Below, piece after piece: positions 50,201 through 59,704 of a DNA stretch of 64,000 nt. The stretch spans positions 35,200,102 to 35,264,101 of the forward strand of contig OZ022261.1 in the NCBI GenBank assembly GCA_963978905.1, written 5' to 3'. The translations under genes and the position numbers were made by a program. The notes under the pieces are model-generated. The model was given only the letters and a program-made list of their open reading frames with translations, was not told where the DNA came from and did not search any database. The DNA is from Trichostrongylus colubriformis. Taxonomy: Eukaryota > Nematoda > Chromadorea > Rhabditida > Trichostrongylidae. Each line of letters begins with the position of its first letter. The stretch's first letter is position 1.

Positions 50201-53200
50201 GTCCGAGGACGTTTTCTTCAAAGGAAGGCGTCATTAAACAGTAAAAGAATGGGGGTAGTTAGGTAATTGTGTTCGGTGATGTCCAAACGGGTTTTACATA
50301 TACTCTTTACGGACTAACGATATCCTGGCAGTGATGGGACGCCGGGCTTTGGGTGACGTGCAGTGCAACTACGGCCCAAAGGGGCAGGCGAAAGGAATGT
50401 ATTTGAAGGAACGGGGAGAGGTAAGGGAAACTGAGAAATGTTGTCTTTGAAAACAAACTTCTACTTCAGAAGAGGTGATGTGTGGCGAAACTCTTTGAAA
50501 AACGCGGTTGCGCAGTTTCTACGCAGTCGCGCTGTACACAGCATGATGCTTCCGCCTTGAGCTGTGTTCACAGTTTTGGAATTTGCGGAATTGCAGAATT
50601 GTGGAAAACGATGAAGATACGCATCGACTAGGAGAATTGCGGAATTTGCGGGATTGTGGAAATGCAGAATTGTGGAATTTGCGGAAAAGCATTAAATACT
50701 CATCCACGCTTTCCACAATTCTACATTTCCGCAAATTCCGCGATTCTTCATTTCCACAGTTCCGCAAATTCCGTAATTCTGCATTTCCGCAAATTCCAAA
50801 ACTGTGAACACAGCCTGACCGTCGCTGGCTCAGCGAGCGTCGGCAAGGGATCACCGCCACGCCCAGGCCGGGTAGCGACGTCACCAAGGATGCATGCTGC
50901 CCGAGTGATTGATTGTTGGTCAGATCAATTCGCAAGGGACCTGGCATCACTATCCCATAATGGTTATGACACATTACCCCTACTGAATAATTAAGCCCGT
51001 ACATTGATAGTCATCTTCTGATGCATTCCCATGAGAGTGTGAGATTAGCAGCCAGCACGAGCAATTACATGGTTTAATGATATTTTCCGGAGTGGAAGGA
51101 TGAAAACAAATGAAGATGAATGGCCAATTTTAGTACTGTGCGAGAACCTTTTGACGTCCCTGAATGCAGGTCAGTGGTTCCACCGTATTGCCCTAAGCAT
51201 TAATGCGCGATGTACTTTGGCGGCGACAGACTCGAGTGGGCGCCAGCAACGTTTTCATTCGCCCCTGTCTTGAGCCAGATTTGTCCAGTGGACCATTGTG
51301 GCTCCAGATACCAGCCTCTCGTTTCCTTCGCACAAATCTTTCGTGAAGAAGTCTGACCTTCGGGCCGACGATCGTTCAGGTATCGTTGGACGTCCCGTGG
51401 GATCCAGTCGGTAAGCGCTCTAGTCCAACGGTTATTGCGATATCGCATAACGTGCTCGGCCCATCTACGATTCCTTGACAAATACGGCCGTGTCTCGTAT
51501 CTTCGATCGTCGAAGGAGTTCAAAACTCCGAAATGTTCTCTGCACCTGCATGTATCGGAATACTCCGAGCATCGTCTTTTCGATGGCGCATGGAGTGACG
51601 CCGAGTGCATGCTCTTTCTGCTTACGTAAGCTCTGTAAGCAGGAATTTGACAGCATATGGTTCAAATTGACTAGTCGACGTTGTTCAGTGTTTTGTAGAT
51701 TTGGCGGTCGTAGACATGTGGCATGTCATTCGGTGTGGATTGTCTTGTATTGTGCAGCAAGGCTGCTTGGTGGGAAAGCAACTTGAAGAGGAGAGAAAGA
51801 AGACGGTAACTGAATGAGAGGTGAACTGCCTCGCTCGCTTCCATAATGTGGTACTTATATCTTTAGCGATGGGCGGTACGGTTCAGGCCCGACATAGGCG
51901 CCTATAAAAGCGCCTGTTTCAGCGCTTGTCATAAGTGTACTGGAGTTGAGAATTGTCGGTACAGTTCATTTCGGAACGCCTGATAGGGCGTAGCCTACGG
52001 ATTCGAGTGAGAGGCGAGAGTGTATCACACTCTCTCACTCTCGCCTCTAGCCCATGTTCGTAGGCCACGCCCTATCAGGCGCTCCGAAAGGGAGTATACC
52101 AGAGACATCTAGCCGCTTCCCGTGATCAGACTGCAGAATCGTGACACTTACCTGATTGGATTGGCCTGACACTTCCAGAACATCTAATTAGGTTAGGTTA
52201 GGAAAAGCTAAATAAGTGCAGCCATGTAAGTGGCTGTTTTCTACGCCCATGATTGACTGAAGAAAAACTCTGATCACATAGCTGTGCGAGGTGGAATGGG
52301 TGTTCGGCGTAACCAACGAGAAAACTTTTCGAAAAACTTTGTGGCACAACATTGTTGAGCTCAGTGAGCCGAGTCCAGCGTTGTATTTTTAGATTAATCG
52401 ATAGTAAACCTATCTGTGAAAAAAGAGCTTTCACGGCACTTATGTCGATTTTTCCTGACAAGAATTTCGTCGTGCTCTTTGTACAGCAGTACTGAAGTTC
52501 ATTTCGTTATAGTGTTCGTCACACTTAATATTTGCTATGCGATGTCATTGGGACACATGACGAATGGAGTAATATTTGTATCGATTGTTTCGGTTGTGAT
52601 GTTTTATGCAGCTCATTGGTCTACGTATTGTACTGGTCAACTGCGATTCTCTAGGTATGTTACCTAGGATTCTGATTATAGCGCTAAGAGACCCTGATGA
52701 TGTCCAAAGTGGAAATTCGGTAAGGCGCCTGACGTTGTGTCTGTTCCGTAGAGGTCCATTGCAACGCATCCGCCACTGAAGGCTTTGTTCTATCCACATA
52801 TAATCAATAGTGGCTACGCGCTGGCGGCGCACATAATAGTACAATGACCGACGCAAAAGGCAATGAGCGTATCAAGCGTGGGGTCGTGCGGTGCAGCAAT
52901 CGATCGATCAAAGCGATCGTGTCGCCGAGTATGGGTGCAGCCTTAGCTAGAAAGCTATGCTGCAATCTCTCCATGTAGCTACTGGACATATCCGAATAGT
53001 GTGTAGCCAGGAATATTCTGTAAGAATTGTAGTGTGAGGATTGCAGACCTAACGCGGAATTCCCTCGCTTTTTCACAGGTTCGATGTCACTGAGGCGCAG
53101 ATGTCCGTGATTGCGGTGCTCATCACCACCAGCATTTTCGGAAACTCGTTCTGGGATACCAATTTAGTGAGTATTTCCAGAATTTTCATTCAGCTTGATC

Positions 53201-54549
53201 AGTTTCTCCGTAACTCATAGAAACTTTGTAGATTGGCGGCTGGAAATTGCGACATCTCGTTCTGTGTTCGTCCATGATTGGATCGGCATATCAGATTATG
53301 GGCTACGTGAACGTCATTATTCACGGAGGTGTCGGGAAGAACGGTTCAACGATTGCGGTAAGGATTGGTAGACTTCAATGTTTCTGATTATTGTTTCCTG
53401 GACGAAATAAGCTCATACAGCACACCTAGGAATAAGAGTGCGCTTGATCCGAATAGATTTGCATCTGCACAGTGCACAGCACGTCATCACTCTAAGGCCG
53501 CGGTTATACTTTGCGGTGCCGGCAGCAGGGCGTGGCCGCGTATTCTGCGTCTCCACCTATGCCACCCTGCCTCGTTGCCTGCGTCATCTCTGCAACTTCT
53601 CGCCGGCGGTGAGTATGGCCGTGGCCTAACACGCATTCAACTCAGCTACTCCACCGTTCGATCATCATGCGCTAGAGTGCAAACTAAGGGCATCGGCCTG
53701 ATTAACAGTGTCGGGCGCAGGTCGCAGTTGGGGTGTTGATAGTGAGGCTGTGCGCTGCGGCGAACGAGACGCATACTATAAGTGGCGCCTCAGTCACCGT
53801 GCCACTTCCACGATAGGAAGTAGTCAGGGCTTCCGTTTCTTTAATAATTCCTTTTCAGGGTACATCTGTGATATTTCCTCTTTTCCCGCTTTTAATGGTG
53901 GTGGTGCCATTCTGTATGATCTATTCACGTGCCGAAACTGCTGTCTACGATGAACACATCACGCTGTTCATGCTGTGCTTTGGTGCTGTTGGTGAGCTGT
54001 TGTACACTTAACGAGGTTCTTGTCGTTAACACAGGATTTCGCCCAGTCATGCGTCGTGTCTGGACAATGCAGTCGCCTTAAGACCATCTGCTTGCCGCAC
54101 CTAGAGCTCTTACACTTCGCGCCGCACGCGGTGGTGCAAAAACCTGCCGTAACGATGCATACCGAAATTACCGTTCCTTGTCACTATTGTTTAAGTCACG
54201 GATTCCAGGTGCTAAGGCAACTAATCGCCTAGTGATTGCTCATATGAGCAAAAGTGAGCTGCGATTGTGGGATTGGATCTACTTAGGTCCATTATTGTTG
54301 ATGCTCAATCAGTATTACAACACTGTTCTTGATGAACTTCTACTGCTTCGTTTGGTTACGGTATGTTCTTCGATAAGAGCTTGGCTCAGTACTCCAAATA
54401 GGGAGATCACGAACGCTGCTTTTTTTCAGGTTTACTGTTACTTTTCCTTACTGGTGTACTGTACGGTAATCTGCCGGCAATTTTGTGAATTTTTGAACAT
54501 TTACTGTTTTACTCTTGGCGCTCGGAATTCCAACAAGAAGTCAACATGA
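41233..54549 (+). CDS. cept-1: choline/ethanolamine phosphotransferase (cept-1-like)
   Basis: This enzyme performs the last step of the Kennedy pathway, moving phosphocholine or phosphoethanolamine from CDP to diacylglycerol in ER/Golgi membranes. Exons: 41233-41286, 41363-41460, 41517-41646, 41911-42058, 52513-52654, 53079-53166, 53232-53357, 53859-53991, 54209-54360, 54430-54549; all phases agree and give 396 aa, the usual family length. The CDP-alcohol phosphotransferase motif DG-x2-AR-x8-G-x3-D-x3-D is intact: Asp117, Gly118, Ala121, Arg122, Gly131, Asp135, Asp139. Other family blocks are [12 protein letters not shown] (27-38), [12 protein letters not shown] (63-74), [13 protein letters not shown] near 177-189 and [14 protein letters not shown] near 252-265. 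Hydrophobic segments fit a polytopic membrane protein. Exon 1 ([18 protein letters not shown]) is the least certain; a TTTCAG directly before its ATG could be a trans-splice acceptor. Exons 4 and 5 are separated by a 10.4-kb repeat-filled intron. The symbol follows the C. elegans homologue. Confidence 0.92.
42219..42632. repeat. inverted-repeat element, family H
   Basis: TTTTAAAGGCACCATTAGGG at the left mirrors CCCCTAACGGTGTCTTTAAA at the right, but the arms are short (about 25 nt). The interior contains a GGAGGGGCGGGACAA box and a TTCTCGGTTTTTTCGCCG tract. Both recur elsewhere: the box near 31.97 kb, the tract inverted near 19.65 and 45.38 kb, and the left segment near 50.42 kb. Confidence 0.6.
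42655..42850. repeat. palindromic element, family A
   Basis: The right half is clear: ACGGTAATGCGTACAGGACC, CAACTACACACGGATCCGCT, then GCGAAATACTGTCCTAACGA. The left half is diverged (GCCCTAATGTTGGGATCTAA). Confidence 0.5.
43560..44060 (+). repeat. dispersed repeat, family Z, copy 2
   Basis: TTAGATGATAAGCGGAACAT and TAGTGATCAACACGAAGATT match the copy at 33.7 kb. A run of 11 G (43950-43960) interrupts it. The right part includes TGTGCCCTGGCGGTGGCTGA, comparable to TGTGCCCTGGGTGCAAGTTG in copy 1. Confidence 0.65.
44330..44400 (+). repeat. TGACGTCA-bearing repeat, copy 1
   Basis: GGCCGGGGGTGACGTCACGA is followed by GTTATAGGCGCGGCTCAGCA and TGTGATCGATCAGG. Related copies lie at 47790-47870 (inverted), 48340-48430, 49165-49265, 49780-49865 and 50820-50930, all inside the same intron. 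The 8-mer TGACGTCA is the palindromic CREB/ATF-type site; any regulatory role is inference. Confidence 0.5.
45780..46835. mobile_element. inverted pair of related segments
   Basis: Read on the minus strand, 46030 to about 45820 gives [20 protein letters not shown] and [20 protein letters not shown]. Read on the plus strand, 46640-46820 gives [20 protein letters not shown] and [20 protein letters not shown]. The two arms are thus inverted, diverged copies about 230 bp long, with a separate palindrome (family I) between them. The matching frames may reflect shared nucleotide sequence rather than a real protein, since no domain is recognised. It is probably a foldback-type element. Confidence 0.55.
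46254..46387. repeat. palindromic element, family I
   Basis: CAAGCTCTTGTCGGCCGTGT at the left mirrors ACACGGCCAACAGGAGCTTG at the right. A second paired block is GACGTGCACGGCCGTGG against CCATGGCCGTGCACTTG. It is 134 bp and forms a strong hairpin. Confidence 0.75.
47104..47537. repeat. palindromic element, family B, near-perfect
   Basis: TTAAAGGAATCGTCCACGGA runs into GAGTTTTTGTGTTACCCATA at the left; the right end is the inverse (TATGTGGGTAACACAAAAAC to GTGGACGATTCCTTTAA). Nearly the whole 434 bp is a palindrome, with paired interior blocks such as GATACAGCACCACAAAGTGC and GCACTTTGTGGTGCTGTATC. The high arm similarity suggests the most recent insertion of the four family B copies. Confidence 0.85.
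50559..50816. repeat. hairpin element built of short repeats
   Basis: GAGCTGTGTTCACAGTTTTG at the left and CAAAACTGTGAACACAGCCT at the right are inverted. Between them the left half repeats GGAATTTGCGGAATTGCAGA-like units and the right half repeats the complement (TCCGCAAATTCC, ATTCTGCATTTCC), meeting near 50695. Confidence 0.8.
51200..51680 (-). pseudogene. RTE-type non-LTR retrotransposon remnant
   Basis: The minus strand encodes the C-terminal region after the reverse transcriptase: [20 protein letters not shown] (frame ending near 51465), then, after a frameshift, [20 protein letters not shown] and [16 protein letters not shown]. This R-WAGHVMR-x-x-NRWT-A-DW-PRD pattern is characteristic of RTE-clade elements in strongylid nematodes. 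The endonuclease and catalytic RT domains are absent, so this is a 5'-truncated, decayed copy inserted antisense in the cept-1-like intron. Confidence 0.75.
51958..52100. repeat. palindromic element, family D
   Basis: GAACGCCTGATAGGGCGTAG and its inverse CCACGCCCTATCAGGCGCTC form the arms, with outer ends GGTACAGTTCATTTCGG and CCGAAAGGGAGTATACC. GAGAGGCGAGAGTGT pairs with CACTCTCGCCTCT at the tip. It lies about 410 bp before exon 5. Confidence 0.85.
52838..52948. repeat. palindromic fragment with ATCGATCGATC centre
   Basis: It contains CAGCAATCGATCGATCAAAG and ends CGAGTATGGGTGCAGCCTTA, a relative of the GTATGAATGCAGCCT terminus. The left half is diverged. It lies in the intron between exons 5 and 6. 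Confidence 0.4.
53493..53632. repeat. palindromic element, family C
   Basis: AAGGCCGCGGTTATACTTTG at the left mirrors GAGTATGGCCGTGGCCTAA at the right. The centre is TCTGCGTCTCCACCTATGCC. It lies in the intron between exons 7 and 8 of the cept-1-like gene. A family A copy follows in the next intron (about 54030-54165). Confidence 0.7.
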
Positions 54550-54575
54550 CTGCTGGTAGGCTTTGATTTTTCTTT

Positions 54576-54727
54576 GAGGCTGCATTCATACTTGGTGTCG
54601 TTATCTCATCGATCGCAGCTACCTCGATTGACACCGCGAGCCGCCCTCAACGCAGGTTCGCGATCGATAAGTTGGAATGTTCGATCTCTCAAACGCGATG
54701 ATATCGCCTAGTATGAATGCAGCTTGA
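54576..54727. repeat. palindromic element in the cept-1-like 3' region
   Basis: GAGGCTGCATTCATACTTGG at the left and CTAGTATGAATGCAGCTTGA at the right are inverted. The interior (TCATCGATCGCAGC, TTCGCGATCGATAAG) differs from family C although the outer ends are alike. It begins 26 bases after the stop codon, so it probably lies in the 3' UTR. Confidence 0.7.
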
Positions 54728-55985
54728 GTACATTAAAATATGTACATTTGACATGTAAATGTGCTACGTTCTAGGATGAGGAGATTACTATGTAGCAGTG
54801 CACTGCATGCATATACCATCTGGAGTAACATTGAAACCTCCTCTCGAATAAGATAGGGCTATGTTGTAAATTATGTCATATGTTTTACTTGTTGATGTTG
54901 TTTGTTTTCGGGCGTTAGAAATTCTTTAGTTTATTGTTACTACTCACCGAGTATGCGGTATAGCTATTGATTACTTGTGATTGGCCCACAGTGTAAAGCG
55001 CTTACTATGGTTATCTATGAACAGGGTTAATCTGGTTTCGCATATGTTAACTCAGATTTTCTCCTATCGCTTGACTTAAATATAAGAAGTTATAGTGCAT
55101 GCACTTGTGGAATGTATGATTTCCTGAAAGAATTCTTAGGATTTTGACTGTTAGAACATCTAGAGGATTTACCAGTTAGAAAATGGCGCTCTATTGCTTA
55201 TAATTAGGGATATAACTTTTTGTTAATGTTCAATTGAGTAACAGGATGATATAAAATGGTAAATACAACACATGTTTACGGGAATACCAGTGATATTCTG
55301 CATTTTTGAAAGTTAGCGATGTAACAGTTCTAGAACAGTATTTATTATCTCACACAACTTCGAATGGTCTGCTGGGAGTTCTTCTGACACAACGATTTCG
55401 TGACTGATAAACGACCCTGCTGAAAAAAGATTTGTCCGCTGCCGAGATCTGCTTGATTCTCAATATTTATTACGTTTGAGGGTGGGAAGGGAAGGCTTCA
55501 CGATTAATGAGGTCTCTAATAGGTAACCACCAACGGCACATCTATTGCCTGATGAAATTATCTTGATAGAGGCTTTCTGATAAGGATGTGATTTCAATAA
55601 GTACTGATTGCACAAGGACGATATGAATAGCGCGTGTGTAGTCGGGTCTTGGGATGATTGCCACGTCCTATGCTTTATTTTAAGTGTTGAAGTAGCACGC
55701 GAAACCTTGAGGTAAAGGTGTACAACCTTGTTTTTAGACAGTTGGGGCCGAGCACAAACTCAGGCTCGGTATCACTCCGATTTTAACTTTCAGAGGCATT
55801 ACATAGATTTCCTATGACTGATTCGTTTTAGTTACCTGCTAACGTCCCCATAGGCGTCCATGCGGTATCAGTAGTCTTTGATTGCTCTCTGATGTGGGAA
55901 TCTTCATACCTGTTAGCTGAAATTCGGAGTTCAGAGGAGTTAGATCATACCCACGGTTCGTTTTAGTTTCAGCAACACCGATACG
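54728..55985. other. intergenic, no recognised gene
   Basis: AT-rich sequence between the convergent cept-1-like gene (plus) and the peptide gene (minus). I see no exon-like frame, no palindrome and no clear AATAAA close to either stop codon. Confidence 0.5.
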
Positions 55986-56059
55986 GCGTCGCGCCAATCC
56001 GTCATCGCAGACGCGCCCGTCGCATTGCGTCGCCGCATCGGCGCCTCCTGCACCGAAGA

Positions 56060-56300
56060 GGTGTGTGCCCTTATGTCAGGATTGCGCGTCGCGCCGTGTC
56101 GCAAGCAAAGTGATGCGGACGAGCTGAAGGTGCCGTATTGTAGGGTCCCAAAGCGATTACAAATCCATGTGTATAGCGTCCTCGGCACTACCGAGCAATC
56201 GCCAAGACCCAACAGAGCGGCGCTCATAGCTCGCGCACAACGCATCGCACGCCGCTCGTGGTGCGAAATCTTGACATAAAGGTACACACCCGCACCCAAG
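56060..56300. repeat. palindromic element, family A, full copy
   Basis: GTGTGTGCCCTTATGTCAGG at the left mirrors CTTGACATAAAGGTACACAC at the right. The inner blocks GTAGGGTCCCAAAGCGATTA and GAGCAATCGCCAAGACCCAA are also paired. Frames on both strands here are shadows. Confidence 0.75.
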
Positions 56301-56695
56301 ACCTTCCTGTGCAAACTAGGCTCATCCATCCAGCTAGTTGCCACTTGTAATCAACGAAAAGGCACTGTATGTGAATGTGGAGGAGCAGCGGATTATTCTC
56401 TTGTGTTCATCTTTTAAAATCAAATTTGACGCTTTTGACATGCTTCCTATGTAGCGCTGTTCATTAGGCTAGCTCGCTGTGCAAATGCTACGTCTATTTC
56501 ACTCCGATGCATTTAAGTTAGAATGAGGTGCTCAGAGGCGAAACGACAACGGGCAGTACCACTCAAATGTAATATTCACCAAATTTTCGGCCTGACTGGT
56601 CTACGATCGATTCCGACTAATCGCCCGCTGATAGACGAACATCGTTAACCATAAGGGGTAAACGATGGAGTGCATGTGGAAGGCTGAGTGCTACA

Positions 56696-59367
56696 CTAGT
56701 GAGAGCACATGGCAAACTTTAAAATACTACATTGAGTCCTCATGAGTGTGCTAATTCGCCCTCGACAGGCTTCTAGAAAAATCCCAATTCTCACATCCAT
56801 TTCCATATTCTCTCTCGGTAATGGTTCCTTGATTATTGGAGTCCAGTTTCTGCTCATAGCAAGATTCGTGGGGCGAAGCAAATCCTTGAATGTCATTCGC
56901 CACTGCTGAAAAGATGTTGAATAAGAACAAGGCACACAACAATAAACATGCAGAATACACGACTACTTCAGGAGAGGAATTCCGTATCCCTCATATCAAA
57001 TGGGGCGCTGTCACTTAGCTACTGGGACCCTCAGCTTGCACGTATCCCGCAATGGGGTGCAGCCTTGTGTCGAATTTCCGCTTTGAGTCGTCGCATTCGC
57101 GGCGCCATCAGCACTACTTGCCGCGATCATTTGGAATTCCGCTCAGAATGCAAGGGACTGGTCCCATGAAGGTCCTTCAAGAAATAATTAGAAGCAAAAG
57201 AAACAATAGTATTACATGATAGCAATCCTAATCAAAAATTAATCACTGCTAGCGTGAAACTTTGAACGGAGTATATGCATTGTACGCAGTCACACGCGAA
57301 CAAATCTGCTGCCCCGCTCACTGCGCGAAAGTTCAACATAAGGCTACACACCCGTGCGAAATTTTGTCCTAGCGATGCACACCCCAGATTCACCTTTGAG
57401 TCGAATCGTTTGCCCCATCTGACACTAGCTCGACGAATGCTGTTGAGATCCACTTCCCGATTCCAGAAGCGACCTCCCATTCTTCCTTTGTCTTTCATCA
57501 CTCCTCTTTTTGTGAGCATATCCTGAAAGAAGTAGCGATTACATCAGAAACTTTTTTTAAAATGATCTCTATGCAAAGTAGGATACTGGGTCCGATGCGT
57601 GCAAATCCGCAAAAGAAGGGTGGTTACTCCTAATCAAGCCAAAAATGCATGCCAGCACATTCACAAATGAAGGTCCACTAGCTCATCGTGACGATCCATT
57701 CACGCTTAGCGATAGCGATTGAGGCATGCCCTCGCTAGTCAAGCCCCCCGCGATCGATACGTTGCGTACTCGCTGGCGTTGGTGCGAGAGGGGTGCATGC
57801 CATCAGCACAGAATGTTCGAGTGGCCACGTTTAGCGCTCGACGTAATGGTGGGAGCCCGGGCGCCGTGTTGGTTGAGTCCTGAAGCGATTATATCTACTA
57901 GAATGCGACGTAGGGTACCGGGAGCGTAGCCTTATTTCGAAAAAGCGCGTGGCCGCCCGCGGCGAGCGGCGCGACGAGTCGGAGTTGACTTTCCGCGTGC
58001 GATTACGCACAAGTCCTCCAAGTTGCCGCCCGAAGTTGTGATTTGCTGATTACTGAGCGTTTTTGAGTTGATGTTGTTTACTTTGTTGTTGTTTGTAGCC
58101 GTTTTTAACTTTACAAACTTGCTGTTGAGTTTAGTTGCTTTAGACGCCCAAAGATCAAACTGTGGTGAAGAGCGTAAGGGACAAGGGGGATGAAGGGCGC
58201 ACGGGGCATCTCACAATATGGACATTAATTACCTTAGCCTAGAGGGGGATAGAAATCACTTTTCTACACTAAGGCTCAGACAAAAATGAAAAAAGCAAAG
58301 TATTCACCTGAGAGTGCAGATTGACCCCTTAAAACCACTCAAGATGCTTAGATGGGCAACTTTTTATTAGATGCCCACCTCGGTGCGATAGCACCCTGCA
58401 ATTATACAGTCTGCATCATTGCACTATGGTTCTTAGCTACCAAAACACGACAAATGCAGTTTTTTCAAAGGTTCTCACGGTGCCATAATTTAGGGTCGAG
58501 CGGAATCCCAGCTGACAGGGGCAAGTCATGCTGTGGCGCCGCGGTGCGATGCGTGCTCAAGCCCGCAAAACGTATTGCCGGCGCCGGCATGAATGCAGCC
58601 TCAGCAGGTCATTTTAAGAACTTCGCAGATATCGCATATCATAGAAGATCATCTTAACAATTCGGTGTGATGACCTGTTTCATTTCAGAAGAGAGCACTA
58701 AGACGGGTATGTTAACTTAACTCTACTAGTTGGAACTTAGTGATCATCTTCAGAAAAAAACAACCCAAGATGCGCAGACGTCATTTGCTATGGTCATCTC
58801 CGTGCTACGTTAGGCAATCCAAAGCAAGTAAACTAGGCCCAGGTGTGCATTGCGCGCCTTTGTGTCACAAGTGAACTATAGTGAAAACCGCCCAATACAA
58901 GTTTGTAATAAAAAAGACTTACGTTCCATGAGTCCACGGCAGGATCTTGACTACATTTCACCTGCAAATCATCAGTTACAACAAATTTTGAGTTATGCAT
59001 AGGGTTTTATAAAATTCTCTAGAGTATACTAGAAACACTGCCGCACTCTGAGCTATGGTAAAATGAACTTTGCATGGGTGTAACGCAGGGGGAGCTTATG
59101 CGGCGTCGCGCCGACTCTTGTCTTCACACCGCGCACATCGTAGAGGTGTTGCCCGTGTTGCGTTCGCGGCGCTGCGTCGGTTCCTTCTGCACCACAACAT
59201 ATATTCCCACTTGAGAGAAAGGGACGTGTTCAAAAAGGATCGTCTAGAGTGTCTGTTTGATGGAAATCAAGATATCACACAGAATGCAATAAAGTTACCG
59301 TATCACAGTCGACCACAACAGCGACAGCAGAAGTAAGGTAAGCCACAAGGACTATGAAGCATCTCAT
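56696..59367 (-). CDS. secreted neuropeptide-like precursor, unassigned family
   Basis: Read on the minus strand, four phase-0 exons join: 59299-59367, 58923-58961, 57394-57522, then 56905 down to a stop at 56696 (149 aa), or to a donor (GAT|GTGAGA) at 56795. Exon 1 is a signal peptide, MRCFIVLVAYLTSAVA, then VVVDCDT. Exon 2 (13 codons) has an acceptor GATGATTTGCAG and a donor GTAAGT and reads VKCSQDPAVDSWN. Exon 3 reads DMLTKRGVMKDKGRMGGRFW, NREVDLNSIRR, ASVRWGKRFDSK: dibasic sites (KR, RR, KR) and a Gly before KR predict an amidated ASVRW peptide. Exon 4 begins QWRMTFKDLLRP after CATCTTTTCAG. Secretion and proprotein-convertase cleavage are inferred from general rules. I do not recognise a known nematode nlp or flp family. 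The last exon is the weakest; a palindromic repeat follows exon 3. Confidence 0.5.
57000..57393. repeat. family A fragments in the peptide-gene intron
   Basis: Pieces include CTACTGGGACCCTCAGCTTG, then AGTTCAACATAAGGCTACAC and CGAAATTTTGTCCTAGCGAT. They lie between exons 3 and 4 of the minus-strand peptide gene and start directly beyond the exon 3 donor. Confidence 0.45.
57720..58620. other. peptide-gene intron 2, repeat pieces
   Basis: It includes a family A-like half (57840-57940, TTGAGTCCTGAAGCGATTAT) and a GC-rich piece with CGCCCGCGGCGAGCGGCGCG near 57955. A further fragment at about 58540-58610 ends GCCGGCATGAATGCAGCCTC. No exon was seen. Confidence 0.4.
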
Positions 59368-59704
59368 CGTAGTCTTCTGTGTGTGAATGATTTGAAACAG
59401 ATCTCCTCTCCTTCGCTGTCACAAGTCAAGTGGGCGTGGCTTAGAGTCGTTGCCACGCATACACGGTAATAAGGCAATTATGACACCCTCGACTTTAATA
59501 AATATAAAAGCCTCCCAAGATTTAGGTACTAGATGAAGTACTTGATAAAAAAACCAGAAAGATCAAGATGGTTTTTGTAGTGTCATTTCAACAATCTTCA
59601 GTCATGCTTGCAGGCTCTCCTACAAAAGCACAGCATGGACTTTTGACACCTTTCGTATTAATGTGGATTCGAATATATGAGATTATTGTTGAACTTTGAG
59701 ATCA

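Larger units (their letters stand above)
42059..52512 (+). other. 10.4-kb intron of the cept-1-like gene
   Basis: The intron lies inside the ...CDSMTQ|V codon (phase 1) directly after the catalytic motif. It contains family H (42219-42632), family A (42655-42850), family Z (43560-44060), an inverted pair (45780-46030/46600-46830), family I (46254-46387), family B (47104-47537), several TGACGTCA-bearing repeats, a hairpin (50559-50816), an RTE remnant and family D (51958-52100). Frames of 122 aa (43000-43368, plus) and 215 aa (48228-48875, minus) start with ATG but show no known domain. Confidence 0.7.

Noticed and set aside
56696..56960. Alternative reading as a separate signal-peptide protein (YSACLLLCALFLFNIFSAVA)
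   Set aside because: There is no in-frame ATG; the hydrophobic stretch spans a polypyrimidine acceptor (CATCTTTTCAG), so it is better explained as intron end plus exon.
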